Notes: generated by a model from the letters alone, not told the origin. A stretch of 64,000 nucleotides of DNA from Mycobacterium europaeum (GCF_002102155.1 NZ_LQOU01000042.1:53835-117834); one strand, 5' to 3'; shown: positions 33,706 to 42,888, counted from the first letter of the stretch. Numbers and translations: made by a program.

Positions 33706-36123
33706 TCACATCGCCGGTGCGCGGCCGATGACGCCGTCGGCTTCCAAGCCGGCGATCTCCGCGTCGCTCAACCCCAGTTGGGCGAGCAATTCGTTGTTGT
33801 GCTCGCCGAGCAGCGGCGCGTGCCGGGTGTGGAATTCCGACGGCCCGGATGACATTCTCATCGGCACGGTGCTGAGCCTAGCCGGGCCGTTCACCGGGTG
33901 GTCGACTTCCTCGAAGAAGCCGCGAAACGCGAGCTGCTCGAGCTCCGTCTGGCGGTGTGGCTGCATGACCTTGGCCACCGGAACGCCGGCATCCCACAGG
34001 GTTGCCACGATCTCGTCGCCGCCTCGCCGCTCACACCATTCGGCCAGTCCCTTGTCGATGGTGTCGTGGTGCTCGCTGCGGCCGGCTGCGGAGGCCAGCT
34101 CGGGATCGGCTGCCCACGAGGGCGATCCGATCGCCGCGCACAGACCGTTCCACTGCTCGTCGGTGCTCACCGCTATCGCGACCCAGCAGTCCCGCAGGCC
34201 GAATTCGTCGGTGTCGGCGCTGCGGTAGAGGTTTTGGGGCGCCGCGGTCGGTCCCCGGTTGCCCGCCCGTTCCAGCAGCGCCCCGTAGGCGGAGTATTCG
34301 ATGACCTGCTCGGCGGCGATGCTGAGCGCGGCATCCACCATCGCCGCCTCGACAAACACCCCCTGCCCGGTGCGGCGCCGGTGCTCCAGCGCCAACAGCA
34401 ACGCGTTCACGGCGTGCACGCCCGCGTTGGGGTCGCCGATCGAGTAGGGGTCATACGGGGTGCGGTCGGCGTACCCGGTCAGCCACGTCAGTCCGGACGC
34501 GGCCTCGATGACGTAGGCGAATGCCGGATTATCACGCCATGGCCCGTCCAGGCCGAACCCCGGCATCCGGACCATCACGACGTCGGGCCGAATGGCTTGC
34601 AGGGCTGCGAAATCCAGCCCCATCTGGTCGAGCACCCGCGGCGTGAAGTTCTCCACGACCACGTCGCAGGTCGCGATGAGCCGGCGCAAGATGTCCCGGC
34701 CGCGCCGGTTTTGCAGGTCCAGCGTCAGGCCCTTCTTGTTGGTGTTGAGCGCCGCGAAGATCGGGGACTTCTCCCACCACTGATTTTCGGTGACGGGTAC
34801 GCCCGCGATGAGCCGCGTCCCGTCGGGGCGGCGGGTGGACTCGACGTGGATGACCTCCGCGCCCAGCATCGCCAGGATATGGGTGCAGCAGGGGCCCGCC
34901 CAAAACGTTGTCATGTCCAGCACCCGAAGCCCCCTCAGCGGCAACCGATTCGCCGATCCGGTGGGCGCGGGCCGTGTCACGGCCTGCGCGGCGCGGTACC
35001 GCGCGGTGTGCTCGCCCAGCCGCGGCGCCGCTTGCGGCTCGCGCAGCAGCGCCGGCACCATGCGGTAGGGAGGGCCCGGCTGCCGGAACCCCCCGACCGG
35101 GTTGCGAACAAAGGAGCGCCGCGCGCGGAAGTGGTCCAGCGACGCGATGTTGGCGCCGTTGGCCACCGGAGCGTTGGGAATGCGGAATGCTGTTGCGAGT
35201 TCGCGGATCTCGTCGACCGTGTTCCCTTCGAACCATGCGTAGATCTCGGCGGCCTTGATGTTGGCCCGCTCGGTGATCGTCAGCGACGAATCCTCATCGA
35301 TCCATTCCGGGTGCCCGACCATCGCGCACAGGTCGAACCACTGCTGCGCCGTCCCGCAGCCGACGTCGACCAGGCCGTCCTTGGCGCGCGCCACGCCCGG
35401 CACGGTGACGCGACGCGCGTCCCGCCACGGCCGCCCGAGCATCTCGAAATAGGTGACGGGATAGTAGGTCAGGGAGAGGATCTGCGTCTCCAGCATCGAC
35501 AGGTCCACCAGTTCGCCCGGCTCGTCGCCGTTGCGGCCGTGGCGCGATGCCAGGACGGCCACACTCGCATAGAGGCCGGCCACGTACTCGCCCACCTGCC
35601 CGCCGACGAACACGGGGGCGCGGTCCGCCTCACCGCGCCCGAGGCCGATGATCCCACCCGACCATGCTTGCAGCGTGAACTCGGTGGCCGCCCGGCCGCG
35701 CCAGGGCCCGTCCAGCCCGAACGGGGTGATCGAGACGACGGTGAGATGCGGATGGCGCCGGTGAATCACCGCGGGCGCGAAGTCCGCGCTCTCCGCGACT
35801 TTCGAGCCGCCGGACCACACCACCGCATCCGCGGACGTCAGCAACCGGTCGACCAGCTCGACATCGTCGGCGATGCCGGGATCGGCGACGACGCTGCGTT
35901 TCGACCCGGCCAGAAAGCCGAACAGCGCCCCGTCGCCGCCGGGCGGTATGACGGCGCCCGAGGCGGACCAGGAACGCAGCGGATCACCCTCCGGCGGTTC
36001 GACTTTGACGACGTCCGCCCCGCCGTCCGCCAGCAGCCTGGTGCAGTAGGCGCCCGCTATGCCGGTGGACAGATCGACCACGGTGTACCCGGTCAAGGGA
36101 GGTTCCACGGCGGACTCCGCCAC
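33706..36123 (-). CDS. tandem (two-domain) family III CoA-transferase
   Basis: 805 residues from GTG 36123, twice the usual 390-420. Residues about 10-385 form one CaiB/BaiF domain (VVDLSTGIAGAYCTRLLADGG), and about 395-800 a second (VLDMTTFWAGPCCTHILAML). In the second, the catalytic Asp sits in YSIGDPNAGVHA; in the first, the equivalent reads GGQVGEYVAGL, so it is Glu. The family moves CoA between acids. Two-domain forms are known among actinobacterial catabolic CoA-transferases; the half with Glu may be structural. It overlaps the enoyl-CoA hydratase stop by one base. Confidence 0.9.
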   Translation of the reverse strand: MAESAVEPPLTGYTVVDLSTGIAGAYCTRLLADGGADVVKVEPPEGDPLRSWSASGAVIPPGGDGALFGFLAGSKRSVVADPGIADDVELVDRLLTSADAVVWSGGSKVAESADFAPAVIHRRHPHLTVVSITPFGLDGPWRGRAATEFTLQAWSGGIIGLGRGEADRAPVFVGGQVGEYVAGLYASVAVLASRHGRNGDEPGELVDLSMLETQILSLTYYPVTYFEMLGRPWRDARRVTVPGVARAKDGLVDVGCGTAQQWFDLCAMVGHPEWIDEDSSLTITERANIKAAEIYAWFEGNTVDEIRELATAFRIPNAPVANGANIASLDHFRARRSFVRNPVGGFRQPGPPYRMVPALLREPQAAPRLGEHTARYRAAQAVTRPAPTGSANRLPLRGLRVLDMTTFWAGPCCTHILAMLGAEVIHVESTRRPDGTRLIAGVPVTENQWWEKSPIFAALNTNKKGLTLDLQNRRGRDILRRLIATCDVVVENFTPRVLDQMGLDFAALQAIRPDVVMVRMPGFGLDGPWRDNPAFAYVIEAASGLTWLTGYADRTPYDPYSIGDPNAGVHAVNALLLALEHRRRTGQGVFVEAAMVDAALSIAAEQVIEYSAYGALLERAGNRGPTAAPQNLYRSADTDEFGLRDCWVAIAVSTDEQWNGLCAAIGSPSWAADPELASAAGRSEHHDTIDKGLAEWCERRGGDEIVATLWDAGVPVAKVMQPHRQTELEQLAFRGFFEEVDHPVNGPARLSTVPMRMSSGPSEFHTRHAPLLGEHNNELLAQLGLSDAEIAGLEADGVIGRAPAM

Positions 36124-37118
36124 TAGCGCTTCCGCTTCCGGCCGCGCTCGTCGGGGCTGTCCTTGCGCTTGCGCCCCTTCTTGCTCAGGCGCCAGTCCGG
36201 GGGAAACTTGTCGTCGTTTGCCTTCACCGCCGTACCCAGGCCCCGTTCGATGGCATCGCCGAGCGTGAAGTCGTCGGGACCGTCCGGCCGGACGCGGCCG
36301 CCCATCGATTCGAAGAAGCCGCTCAGCATGCTGCCCAGGTACTCGCCCTGGAACTGCTTCATGATCTCGAAGAAGACCTTCTGCATGAACACCGTATCGG
36401 TGGGGCGATTGCGTGCGCAGGCCAGCGCGTACCTCTCCACCTCCGCCTCGAGCTCGTCACGGGGCACCACACTGTTGAGAAAGTTGCAGTCGTACATCTC
36501 GGCCGCGGTGAAAGCCCTTCCGGTGAAGACCATTTCCTGGAACTTCCGGATCCCCATGGTCTGCGCCCACCACCACATCCGCGGCCCCCAGCCGTAATAG
36601 CGGAACGAGGGATGCCCGAACAGCGCGTCGTCGCTGGAGATCACCAGGTCCGCGTCGGCCGCCTGGTAAAAGTGCCAGCCGTAGCAGTAGCCCTTGGCCT
36701 CGAGGATGCTGATCTTCTTGAAGTCCTGCAGGCCGCGTATCCCCGAGTTCGGGTTGGCGTACCACTGGCCCAGGGTGGCGCCATGCCGGAACGAGCCCTC
36801 GGGAGGAAAGCGGACGTCCTCGTCGTCGATCCGGTACTCGGCGAGCCGGTGACGCTGGTCCGCCGAGTTCTGCGCCGCCATTTCCTCGAAGAGATCCGCG
36901 CCCGAGCCGAGGTCCTCGCCGGATCCGCGCACCACCAGCACCTTGACCTCGTCGTCAACGGCGGCGCGGTGCAACAGGTCCGCGTAGCGCAGGCGCGCGG
37001 CGATGGTGGGGGCGTTGAGCTGACCGGGGCGATCGAACGTGATGGTGGCGATGCGGGTTTCGGGGTCCTTGTGGTACTTGATGATCTCCTCGGCCGGCGG
37101 GCCGGGCTTGCCGGACAT
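36123..37118 (-). CDS. enoyl-CoA hydratase/isomerase with basic C-terminal tail
   Basis: 331 residues from ATG 37118; a GTG at 37133 would add 5. The crotonase fold is seen in TITFDRPGQLNAP, GSGEDLGSGADLFEE and AKGYCYGWHFYQAADADLV, with long inserts that make it about 70 residues larger than typical. The last 20 residues are strongly basic (KKGRKRKD, then RGRKRKR). The oxyanion glycines are kept. Hydration or C-C cleavage of a CoA ester made by the neighbouring CoA-transferase is the likely role. Confidence 0.87.
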   Translation of the reverse strand: MSGKPGPPAEEIIKYHKDPETRIATITFDRPGQLNAPTIAARLRYADLLHRAAVDDEVKVLVVRGSGEDLGSGADLFEEMAAQNSADQRHRLAEYRIDDEDVRFPPEGSFRHGATLGQWYANPNSGIRGLQDFKKISILEAKGYCYGWHFYQAADADLVISSDDALFGHPSFRYYGWGPRMWWWAQTMGIRKFQEMVFTGRAFTAAEMYDCNFLNSVVPRDELEAEVERYALACARNRPTDTVFMQKVFFEIMKQFQGEYLGSMLSGFFESMGGRVRPDGPDDFTLGDAIERGLGTAVKANDDKFPPDWRLSKKGRKRKDSPDERGRKRKR

Positions 37119-37120
37119 GG

Positions 37121-38248
37121 CTATTCGCGCCACGACGGGCTGGATGTCAGAACCTCGGGCCCGTCGGCGGAGATCAATACGGCTTCCCGACCGAAGACGG
37201 CGCCGACGCCCCGCTCCCAGACATAGCCGGTGACCGCCAGCACCATGCCCTGCTCCAATCGTTCGGCGGCCGCGGTCGCGGGCAGGTGCTGGGAGATCAC
37301 CGGCGGGTCAAAGCCCATGCCCAGCCCGCGGGCCACCGGCATCGGCGGCGCCGGCTCCCCCGCAGCCTGATAGGCCTCCAGCAGTTCGGCCGCGCCCGCT
37401 CCGGGTCGGCATGCGGCCAGCAGGCTGTCCCACAGGCGTTCCCATCGCCGATACACCGCATCCGCGCCGCGGGCCTCGCCCGCCGGCCAGGTTCGCCCGA
37501 CCTCGCCCATGTAGCCGCCGGCAAGCACCCCGGCCGAGAACGCCACCAGGTCACCGTCTTTGACGCGGCGCGGAACACGATCGCTGCCAGCCGTCCGCCA
37601 CGGGTGATCGGGTGAGGTCACCCACGCCACGTCTTGGTTCGACGGGGTGCTCACCCCGCCGGCCGCGACGGCCTCGAGCAGGGCCCCGGCGAGCGTCTGC
37701 TCGCTGACGCCCGGCCGCAGTTCGGAAACGGCGGCAGCCAGACCCTTTTCGGCCACCGCGATCGCCTCCCGCAACGACACCACTTCTTCGGCCGTCTTGA
37801 TGCGGCGGGCGGCGCGCATCGCCAGTTCGCCGTCGACGAGCTCCGCGCCGGGAAACGCCGTCGGCAGCAGCTGGGCGAACACCGGTGATATCGCGTCGGT
37901 TCCGACGCGACGCGCGGTCGCGGCGCCATCGATGCGCCGCAGCGCCGACATCGTGTTCATCGGGTTCCACGAGATGCCGTACAGGTTCTCGTGTGGGATG
38001 TCCTCGGGGACACCTTCGTCCCATGTGCTGAGCAGATGGATCGCCCCGGTCGCGCGGACCAGCACACACGTCGGGCCGAACGGGCGGGTGCCCGCGACCC
38101 ACAACTGCGGCGCACCGGTGACATAACGGACGTTGGCCTGGCGGCCGAGGACCAGGACGTCGAGGTCGTGCGCCGCCATCTGTTCCAGCACACGCCGGCG
38201 GCGACCCGAGCGCAGCGCGCGGTCGTCGGGGCAGACGTCAACTGACAT
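37121..38248 (-). CDS. M24 (aminopeptidase P-like) family protein, metal ligands lost
   Basis: 375 residues from ATG 38248; ATGs at 38257 and 38266 are possible. The creatinase-like N-terminal domain and pita-bread C-terminal domain are recognisable. Against the intact neighbour at 38238, most metal ligands differ: first Asp is Ser (AFSAG), second is Glu (MGEVGRT), His is Leu (GLGMGF), first Glu is Thr (LAVTGY); only the last (FGREAVLI) is kept. It is thus unlikely to be a metallopeptidase and may be a pseudoenzyme partner or a creatinase-like enzyme. Confidence 0.85.
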   Translation of the reverse strand: MSVDVCPDDRALRSGRRRRVLEQMAAHDLDVLVLGRQANVRYVTGAPQLWVAGTRPFGPTCVLVRATGAIHLLSTWDEGVPEDIPHENLYGISWNPMNTMSALRRIDGAATARRVGTDAISPVFAQLLPTAFPGAELVDGELAMRAARRIKTAEEVVSLREAIAVAEKGLAAAVSELRPGVSEQTLAGALLEAVAAGGVSTPSNQDVAWVTSPDHPWRTAGSDRVPRRVKDGDLVAFSAGVLAGGYMGEVGRTWPAGEARGADAVYRRWERLWDSLLAACRPGAGAAELLEAYQAAGEPAPPMPVARGLGMGFDPPVISQHLPATAAAERLEQGMVLAVTGYVWERGVGAVFGREAVLISADGPEVLTSSPSWRE

Positions 38249-39488
38249 GGCAGCCATAGGGGTCATAGGGGTAGTCGGTCAATCGGATCCAGCCTTCCTC
38301 GGTGATCACCAGGACCTCTTCGCTGCGGTACCCGCCGGTGCCGTCCTCCCACACCACGGGCTCCAAGACCAGCACCATGCCGGGTTGCAGGACGAAGTTC
38401 TCGTCGAATTCCTGGCCCAGATCCGTTCCGATCATGGGCATTTCGGCGGCGTTCACCCCGATGCCATGGCCCAGGTAGAAGTGCGGCAGCCACGGCTTGC
38501 GGCCGCCGTTGGCGTTGGTGGCCGCCCGCCCCAGATCCGCCGCCGTGGCGCCGGCCTTGGCGACGCTCAGGACGGCGGACATGATCTCGAACCATTTGTC
38601 GAACTGCGCCCGTTGGCGCGGCGACGGATCCCGGCCGACGATCCAGGTCCGTCCGAAGTCCGAGCAGTAGCCGCGATAGGTGATGCTGACGTCGGTCCAC
38701 AGCACGTCGCCCTCGGCGAGTTCGCGCTCGGTGCTCAGCAGGGGCAACGCCAGGTCGCCGTGCGTGGTCCAGACACCGTCGGCCTTGCTCGGCGGCATCA
38801 CCTGCCAGATCGGTTCGAGCATGCTGGCCGTCGCACCCAACTCGAAGGCTCGCCGCAGAAAGCTTGCCGACAGGTCGATTTGGCGGATTCCCGGGGCCAG
38901 CCGCTTGTGCACCTCGACCATCGCCTCGTCGGTGATCCGGATGGCGGTGCGCATGCACGACAGTTCGTCCGGTGTCTTCACCGACTTGGCGGCGCTGACG
39001 ATGGCCGCGGCGTCGACGGGCGCCCCGCCGGGGAACAGCGCCTGTGCGGCGCGCGTCATCGCGCCGGTGCATTCGTCGACCGCAATCACCGCCGCGGTGG
39101 GAATCAGGCCGGCCAGCAGGCGAGCGAAGTCTTCGACGCCCTCGTCGAATTCGAGATACACCGGGCCGTGCACATGGTCGGCGGGCAGGTCCGACTCGTG
39201 CGAGGCGCCCTCGCGAAACGGCAGGAACAGGTGCGGCCACTCGTCCGCGGCGAGCACCACGGCCACCGGACGCTCCACGTAGGACAGACCCGCGTCACCG
39301 AGCGGCCAACTGGTGCCGGTGGCGTAGACCACCGCACTGTTGCCCAGCAGGATCATGGCGTCGACACCGCGTTCGGCCATGGCCGAGCGCAGCCGTGCCC
39401 CGGTCTCCCGGCGCATGCGGCCCAGGTCGGGCGTCTCGGGGATCACCAGGCTGCTGGTGCCCGCGCCCGTTTGCGCGAAGGTCGTCAT
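38238..39488 (-). CDS. M24 family metallopeptidase / creatinase-like hydrolase, intact metal site
   Basis: 416 residues from ATG 39488. The five ligands of the M24 fold are in place: Asp in LWTDVS, Asp in CSDFGRTW eleven residues later, His in LGHGIGVN, Glu in LVLEPV and Glu in YRSEEVL. Family members cleave Xaa-Pro bonds or C-N bonds (creatinase). In a catabolic operon a C-N or related hydrolysis is more plausible than peptide turnover. It overlaps its degenerate relative by 11 bases, which suggests a heteromer. Confidence 0.9.
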   Translation of the reverse strand: MTTFAQTGAGTSSLVIPETPDLGRMRRETGARLRSAMAERGVDAMILLGNSAVVYATGTSWPLGDAGLSYVERPVAVVLAADEWPHLFLPFREGASHESDLPADHVHGPVYLEFDEGVEDFARLLAGLIPTAAVIAVDECTGAMTRAAQALFPGGAPVDAAAIVSAAKSVKTPDELSCMRTAIRITDEAMVEVHKRLAPGIRQIDLSASFLRRAFELGATASMLEPIWQVMPPSKADGVWTTHGDLALPLLSTERELAEGDVLWTDVSITYRGYCSDFGRTWIVGRDPSPRQRAQFDKWFEIMSAVLSVAKAGATAADLGRAATNANGGRKPWLPHFYLGHGIGVNAAEMPMIGTDLGQEFDENFVLQPGMVLVLEPVVWEDGTGGYRSEEVLVITEEGWIRLTDYPYDPYGCHVS

Positions 39489-39497
39489 CCGGCCGCC

Positions 39498-40670
39498 CTA
39501 CAGTCCCAGGAATTTCGTGACGTTGCCGCTGACGATCTTCGCGGCGTCCGCGGGACCGACGGCCTCGACAACGGCGGCTAGCGACTTTTCGGAGTAGCCG
39601 TAGGTGCTTTCGTTGTGCGGGTAGTCGCTGGACCACATGACCTTGTCCACCCCGATCTTGTCGATCAGCTGCAGACCGAGCGGGTCGACCATGAACGACG
39701 CGCTCATGTGGTTGTCCCAGTAGTACCGCACGTCGTGCTGCAACGGTCGGTTGAACATGTGCTGGTAGGACGCCACCAAGTGCTCGGCGTCCTGCAGCGC
39801 CCATGGAACCCAGGCGATTCCGCCCTCGAACCAGCCGATCCGCAGAGCCGGGTGATCATCGAGGATGCCGCCGAAGATGTACTTGGAGAAGGTCTCCCGG
39901 AAACCGTCGATGTTGATCATCATGCCGACGACGACGCTGTTGAACTCGCACGGGCTCTTCGGCGGCGTTTCGCCGATGTGGTGGGTGAGCGGCAGGCCGG
40001 CGGCCTCGATCTCGTCCCAAACCGGCCTCATGGACGTGCTCGCGTAGTCGATCGGGTTGCCGTCGTCGTCCTTGCCGGGGTTCAGCGGCATCAGGAAGGT
40101 CTTGAGCCCCAACGACTTCAGCTCGTCGAGTGTCCGGCGGGTGCCCTGTGGGTCCCACCAGTTGATCAGGCCGGCGCCGTAGAAGTGGCCGCCCGAGCGC
40201 TCCTGCAGCTCCGCGATGTATTCGTTGTAGATGCGGAAGGCCAGTTCGCGCAGGTTCTTGTCCGGGTAGTGGAACAGCGCCAGAATCGCGTTGGGGAACG
40301 CCAGTTCCTTGTCGACCCCGTCGTCATGCAGTTCCTGGATGCGGGCCTCGATGTTGGTGCTCGCCGCGCCGGGCAGGTCGTCGTACTGCATCAGCACCGC
40401 GCTGAAGTCACCCGGCAAAAACGACTGGCCCTTGCGGCCGACCTGGTAGGCACCGTCCTCGTACCAGATCCGCGGCGCCTTGTCCTTGAGGTCGTCCGGA
40501 AAGCGTTGGTAGAAGATGTCGTCCGCCAGCGAGATGTGATTGTCCGCGGAAAACACCACGGTTCCCGCCGGCAGGCCGACGTCCGCGTCCGAGGCGTGGC
40601 CCCGGCGGTCCTTCGGGGCGCCGAAGCCTCCGGGCGGGTAGAGCGAAACGGTGCTGGTGTGAGTCGTCAT
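39498..40670 (-). CDS. amidohydrolase-2 (ACMSD-like) family protein
   Basis: 390 residues from ATG 40670, preceded by GGAGGGG. D-x-H motif FSADNHISLADD near residue 45, central His in THHIGETPP and Asp in SSDYPHNEST near residue 360. Likely a metal-dependent decarboxylase or hydrolase. It lies between the P450 (49 bases) and the M24 pair (9 bases) in the TetR-headed operon. Confidence 0.9.
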   Translation of the reverse strand: MTTHTSTVSLYPPGGFGAPKDRRGHASDADVGLPAGTVVFSADNHISLADDIFYQRFPDDLKDKAPRIWYEDGAYQVGRKGQSFLPGDFSAVLMQYDDLPGAASTNIEARIQELHDDGVDKELAFPNAILALFHYPDKNLRELAFRIYNEYIAELQERSGGHFYGAGLINWWDPQGTRRTLDELKSLGLKTFLMPLNPGKDDDGNPIDYASTSMRPVWDEIEAAGLPLTHHIGETPPKSPCEFNSVVVGMMINIDGFRETFSKYIFGGILDDHPALRIGWFEGGIAWVPWALQDAEHLVASYQHMFNRPLQHDVRYYWDNHMSASFMVDPLGLQLIDKIGVDKVMWSSDYPHNESTYGYSEKSLAAVVEAVGPADAAKIVSGNVTKFLGL

Positions 40671-40719
40671 CGTTGACCCCTCCATTCGGATCGGCATTGG
40701 GACAGTTGCGGCCTGGGGG

Positions 40720-41967
40720 CTACCAGGTCACCGGAAGTTCGTAGACGCCGTAGGCGAGCCGGTCGTCTTTGAAGGGCACGTCCTCGACGGGGATGGCCAA
40801 TTCGAGGGTGGGGACGCGGCGGAACAGGGTGCGGTAGACGATTTGCAGCTCGGCGCGGGCGAGCTGCTGCCCCACGCATTGATGCCGGCCGTAGCCGAAG
40901 GCGACGTTGCGGTCGGCCCCGGAGCGGTGCAGGTACAGCCGTTCGGGTTCGGGGAAGGCGTGCGGATCCCAGTTGGCCGGGGCCAGGTCGATGATGATGC
41001 CCTCGCCGGCGCGGATGGTCTCCCCGGCGATGTGGATGTCTTCGAGCGCGACGCGGCGCTGCCCGTTCTGAATGATGCTCAGGTAGCGCAGCAGTTCCTC
41101 GACGGCGCTGGCGATGACCTTGGGATCCTCGGCGTCGCGGATGACGGCCAGCTGGTCCGGGTTCGTCAGCAGGGCAAGCACCCCGAGACCGATCATGTTC
41201 GAGGTGGTCTCGTGCCCGGCGATCAGCAGGCCGGTGCCCAGTTGGGCCGCTTCTTTGACGCTGAGCTCGCCGGCCTTGACGCGCTCGGCGAGGTCAGAAA
41301 CCGCGTCCTCCGCCGGGTTCGCCATTTTCGCCTCGACCAGCTCCGCGAGGTACTTGTTGAGGTTCATGGCACCTTTGACGGTGTCTTCGCCGGTCGCGTA
41401 GCGCGCCAGCCCGACGTTGGCGTGGTGCTGGAACATGTCGGCGTCCTCATACGGGACGCCGAGCAGTTGGCTGATCACCAGCGACGGGACCGGCAACGCC
41501 AGCGCGGTGACGACGTCGGCGGGCTGCGGGCCGGCCAGCATCGCGTCGATGTGGTCGTCGGTGATCCGCTGGATGGTCGGGCGCAGGCCCTCAACGCGCT
41601 TGAACGTGAAGGGTTTCGACAACATGCGACGGAATCGGGTGTGCTCCTCGCCGTCGGCGGTGAAGACCGACCGTGGACGCTTGTGCACGGTGGACAACAT
41701 GCCCGCGTTCCAGTGCGGGAAGCCGGGCAGCCGGTCGTCGACGCTGACGCGCGAATCCGAGAACAGTTCCCGCACTTGCTCATAGCCGGTGACGAGCCAC
41801 GGCGTGCTGCCGTCCCAGATCCGGACTCGGGACAGCGGGCGCGCTTCGGCCAGTGCCATGACACCCGGCGGCGGGGCGAAGGGGCAGCCTTTCTGCCTGG
41901 GCATCGGGTAGTCGGGGATCTCCGCGGCCGCCTCGGTCGCAGAAGTGTTCGTCATCGTCTCGGACAT
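40720..41967 (-). CDS. cytochrome P450
   Basis: 415 residues from ATG 41967. I-helix LIAGHETTSN, ExxR helix EELLRYLS, haem loop FGYGRHQCVGQQLARAE (Cys near residue 364). The ferredoxin gene ends one base before it. As the first enzyme of the ten-gene operon it probably starts the attack on the operon's substrate. Confidence 0.94.
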   Translation of the reverse strand: MSETMTNTSATEAAAEIPDYPMPRQKGCPFAPPPGVMALAEARPLSRVRIWDGSTPWLVTGYEQVRELFSDSRVSVDDRLPGFPHWNAGMLSTVHKRPRSVFTADGEEHTRFRRMLSKPFTFKRVEGLRPTIQRITDDHIDAMLAGPQPADVVTALALPVPSLVISQLLGVPYEDADMFQHHANVGLARYATGEDTVKGAMNLNKYLAELVEAKMANPAEDAVSDLAERVKAGELSVKEAAQLGTGLLIAGHETTSNMIGLGVLALLTNPDQLAVIRDAEDPKVIASAVEELLRYLSIIQNGQRRVALEDIHIAGETIRAGEGIIIDLAPANWDPHAFPEPERLYLHRSGADRNVAFGYGRHQCVGQQLARAELQIVYRTLFRRVPTLELAIPVEDVPFKDDRLAYGVYELPVTW

Positions 41968-41968
41968 C

Positions 41969-42163
41969 TCATTCCTCGATGTGAATGGCCAGCGCGGGGC
42001 ACGCCGCGGCGGCTCGCCGCGCGCCCTCGGCCTGCTCGGCCGACGGATTGGGGTTGAGCAGAACGACGACGCCGTCGTCGTCGCGCTGGTCGAACACGTC
42101 GGGGGCGTTCATCACGCAGTTCCCCGACGAGGCGCATGCGTCTTGGTCGACAGTCACTTTCAT
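41969..42163 (-). CDS. single-cluster ferredoxin, P450 partner
   Basis: 64 residues from ATG 42163 (MKVTVDQDACASSGNC). The motif C-x2-?-x2-C is CASSGNC with Ser at the variable position, then ACPALAI. It lies between the TetR gene (11 bases) and the P450 (1 base), so all three are cotranscribed. Confidence 0.93.
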   Translation of the reverse strand: MKVTVDQDACASSGNCVMNAPDVFDQRDDDGVVVLLNPNPSAEQAEGARRAAAACPALAIHIEE

Positions 42164-42174
42164 CTGCAGACCTT

Positions 42175-42852
42175 TCACTGGTACGGCGTCACGGGCGCCA
42201 GCCACAGGCCCACGATCGCATCGATGAGGCCCGACGCGGCGGCCCGCCAGGAACGCCGGGGCGGCGAGGCACCCGCGGCGAGCGCGCGTTCCCGGTCGGC
42301 GCAGGTATGCATCAACAGGTTGCGGGCCATGATGTTTCGTTCGAAGTGCACCTCGGCCGGCAGGTCCGGCAGGCAGCGGTTGATGCCCTCGACGACCTGA
42401 ACCAGGGAGGGCGAGCTCAGGGCGCCCTTGACGATGATGTGGTAGTACGCGGGATCGGTCATCGCCTGCGCCGCGAACCGCGCGTACCAGGTGGGATTGC
42501 CGAGCTCCTCCAGGTGATCGGTGAGGGGACGCACCAGGCAGGCCACCCAGTCCCTCAATTCGGCGGAACCACCCGACTCGAGCAGCTCGGCCACCATCCG
42601 CTCGCGCAGCCGCTCGACCGGTCCGCGGTGCTTGTGTTCGATCGCCCGGACCAGGTCGGCCTTCGTCCCGAAGTGGTAGCCGACGGCGGCGTTATTGCCT
42701 TGGCCGGCGGCCTCGCTCACCTGCCGGTTCGACACCGCGAACATGCCGTGCTCGGCGTAGAGGCGCTCGGCCGCAACCAAGATCGCTTCCTGGGTGGAGC
42801 TGGCCCGCTCGGTGCGAACGGGCCGGCCGATGGTGGTCACCCGGCCAGTCAA
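42175..42852 (-). CDS. TetR-family transcriptional regulator heading a catabolic operon
   Basis: 225 residues from TTG 42852, which has GAAGGG at good spacing; GTG 42840 is an alternative. Helix-turn-helix: MFAVSNRQVSEAAGQGNNAAV, then GYHFGTKADLV (residues about 38-70). The C-terminal domain is a helical effector domain. A near-palindrome 15 bases upstream, repeated at 44535, is the probable operator, so it likely represses its own ten-gene operon and the SDR at 43701. Confidence 0.92.
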   Translation of the reverse strand: MTGRVTTIGRPVRTERASSTQEAILVAAERLYAEHGMFAVSNRQVSEAAGQGNNAAVGYHFGTKADLVRAIEHKHRGPVERLRERMVAELLESGGSAELRDWVACLVRPLTDHLEELGNPTWYARFAAQAMTDPAYYHIIVKGALSSPSLVQVVEGINRCLPDLPAEVHFERNIMARNLLMHTCADRERALAAGASPPRRSWRAAASGLIDAIVGLWLAPVTPYQ

Positions 42853-42866
42853 CCGCGGCCCTTCGA

Positions 42867-42888
42867 TTAAGTCAAGCGATTGATTTAA
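42867..42888. promoter_or_regulatory. TetR operator candidate, copy 1 (TTAAGTCAAGC-type)
   Basis: TTAAGTCAAGCGATTGATTT plus AA. Arms TTAAGTCAA and TTGATTTAA match as inverted repeats except one base; including flanking GA and TC the symmetry extends to 42865-42890. It is 15 bases before the TetR start. A copy differing at two central bases lies at 44535-44556. Confidence 0.75.

Noticed and set aside
33898..36126. 742-codon plus-strand open frame
   Set aside because: It is exactly antisense to the two-domain CoA-transferase, which has clear family motifs; the frame's protein has none.
38133..39581. 482-codon plus-strand frame
   Set aside because: Antisense shadow of the intact M24 gene.
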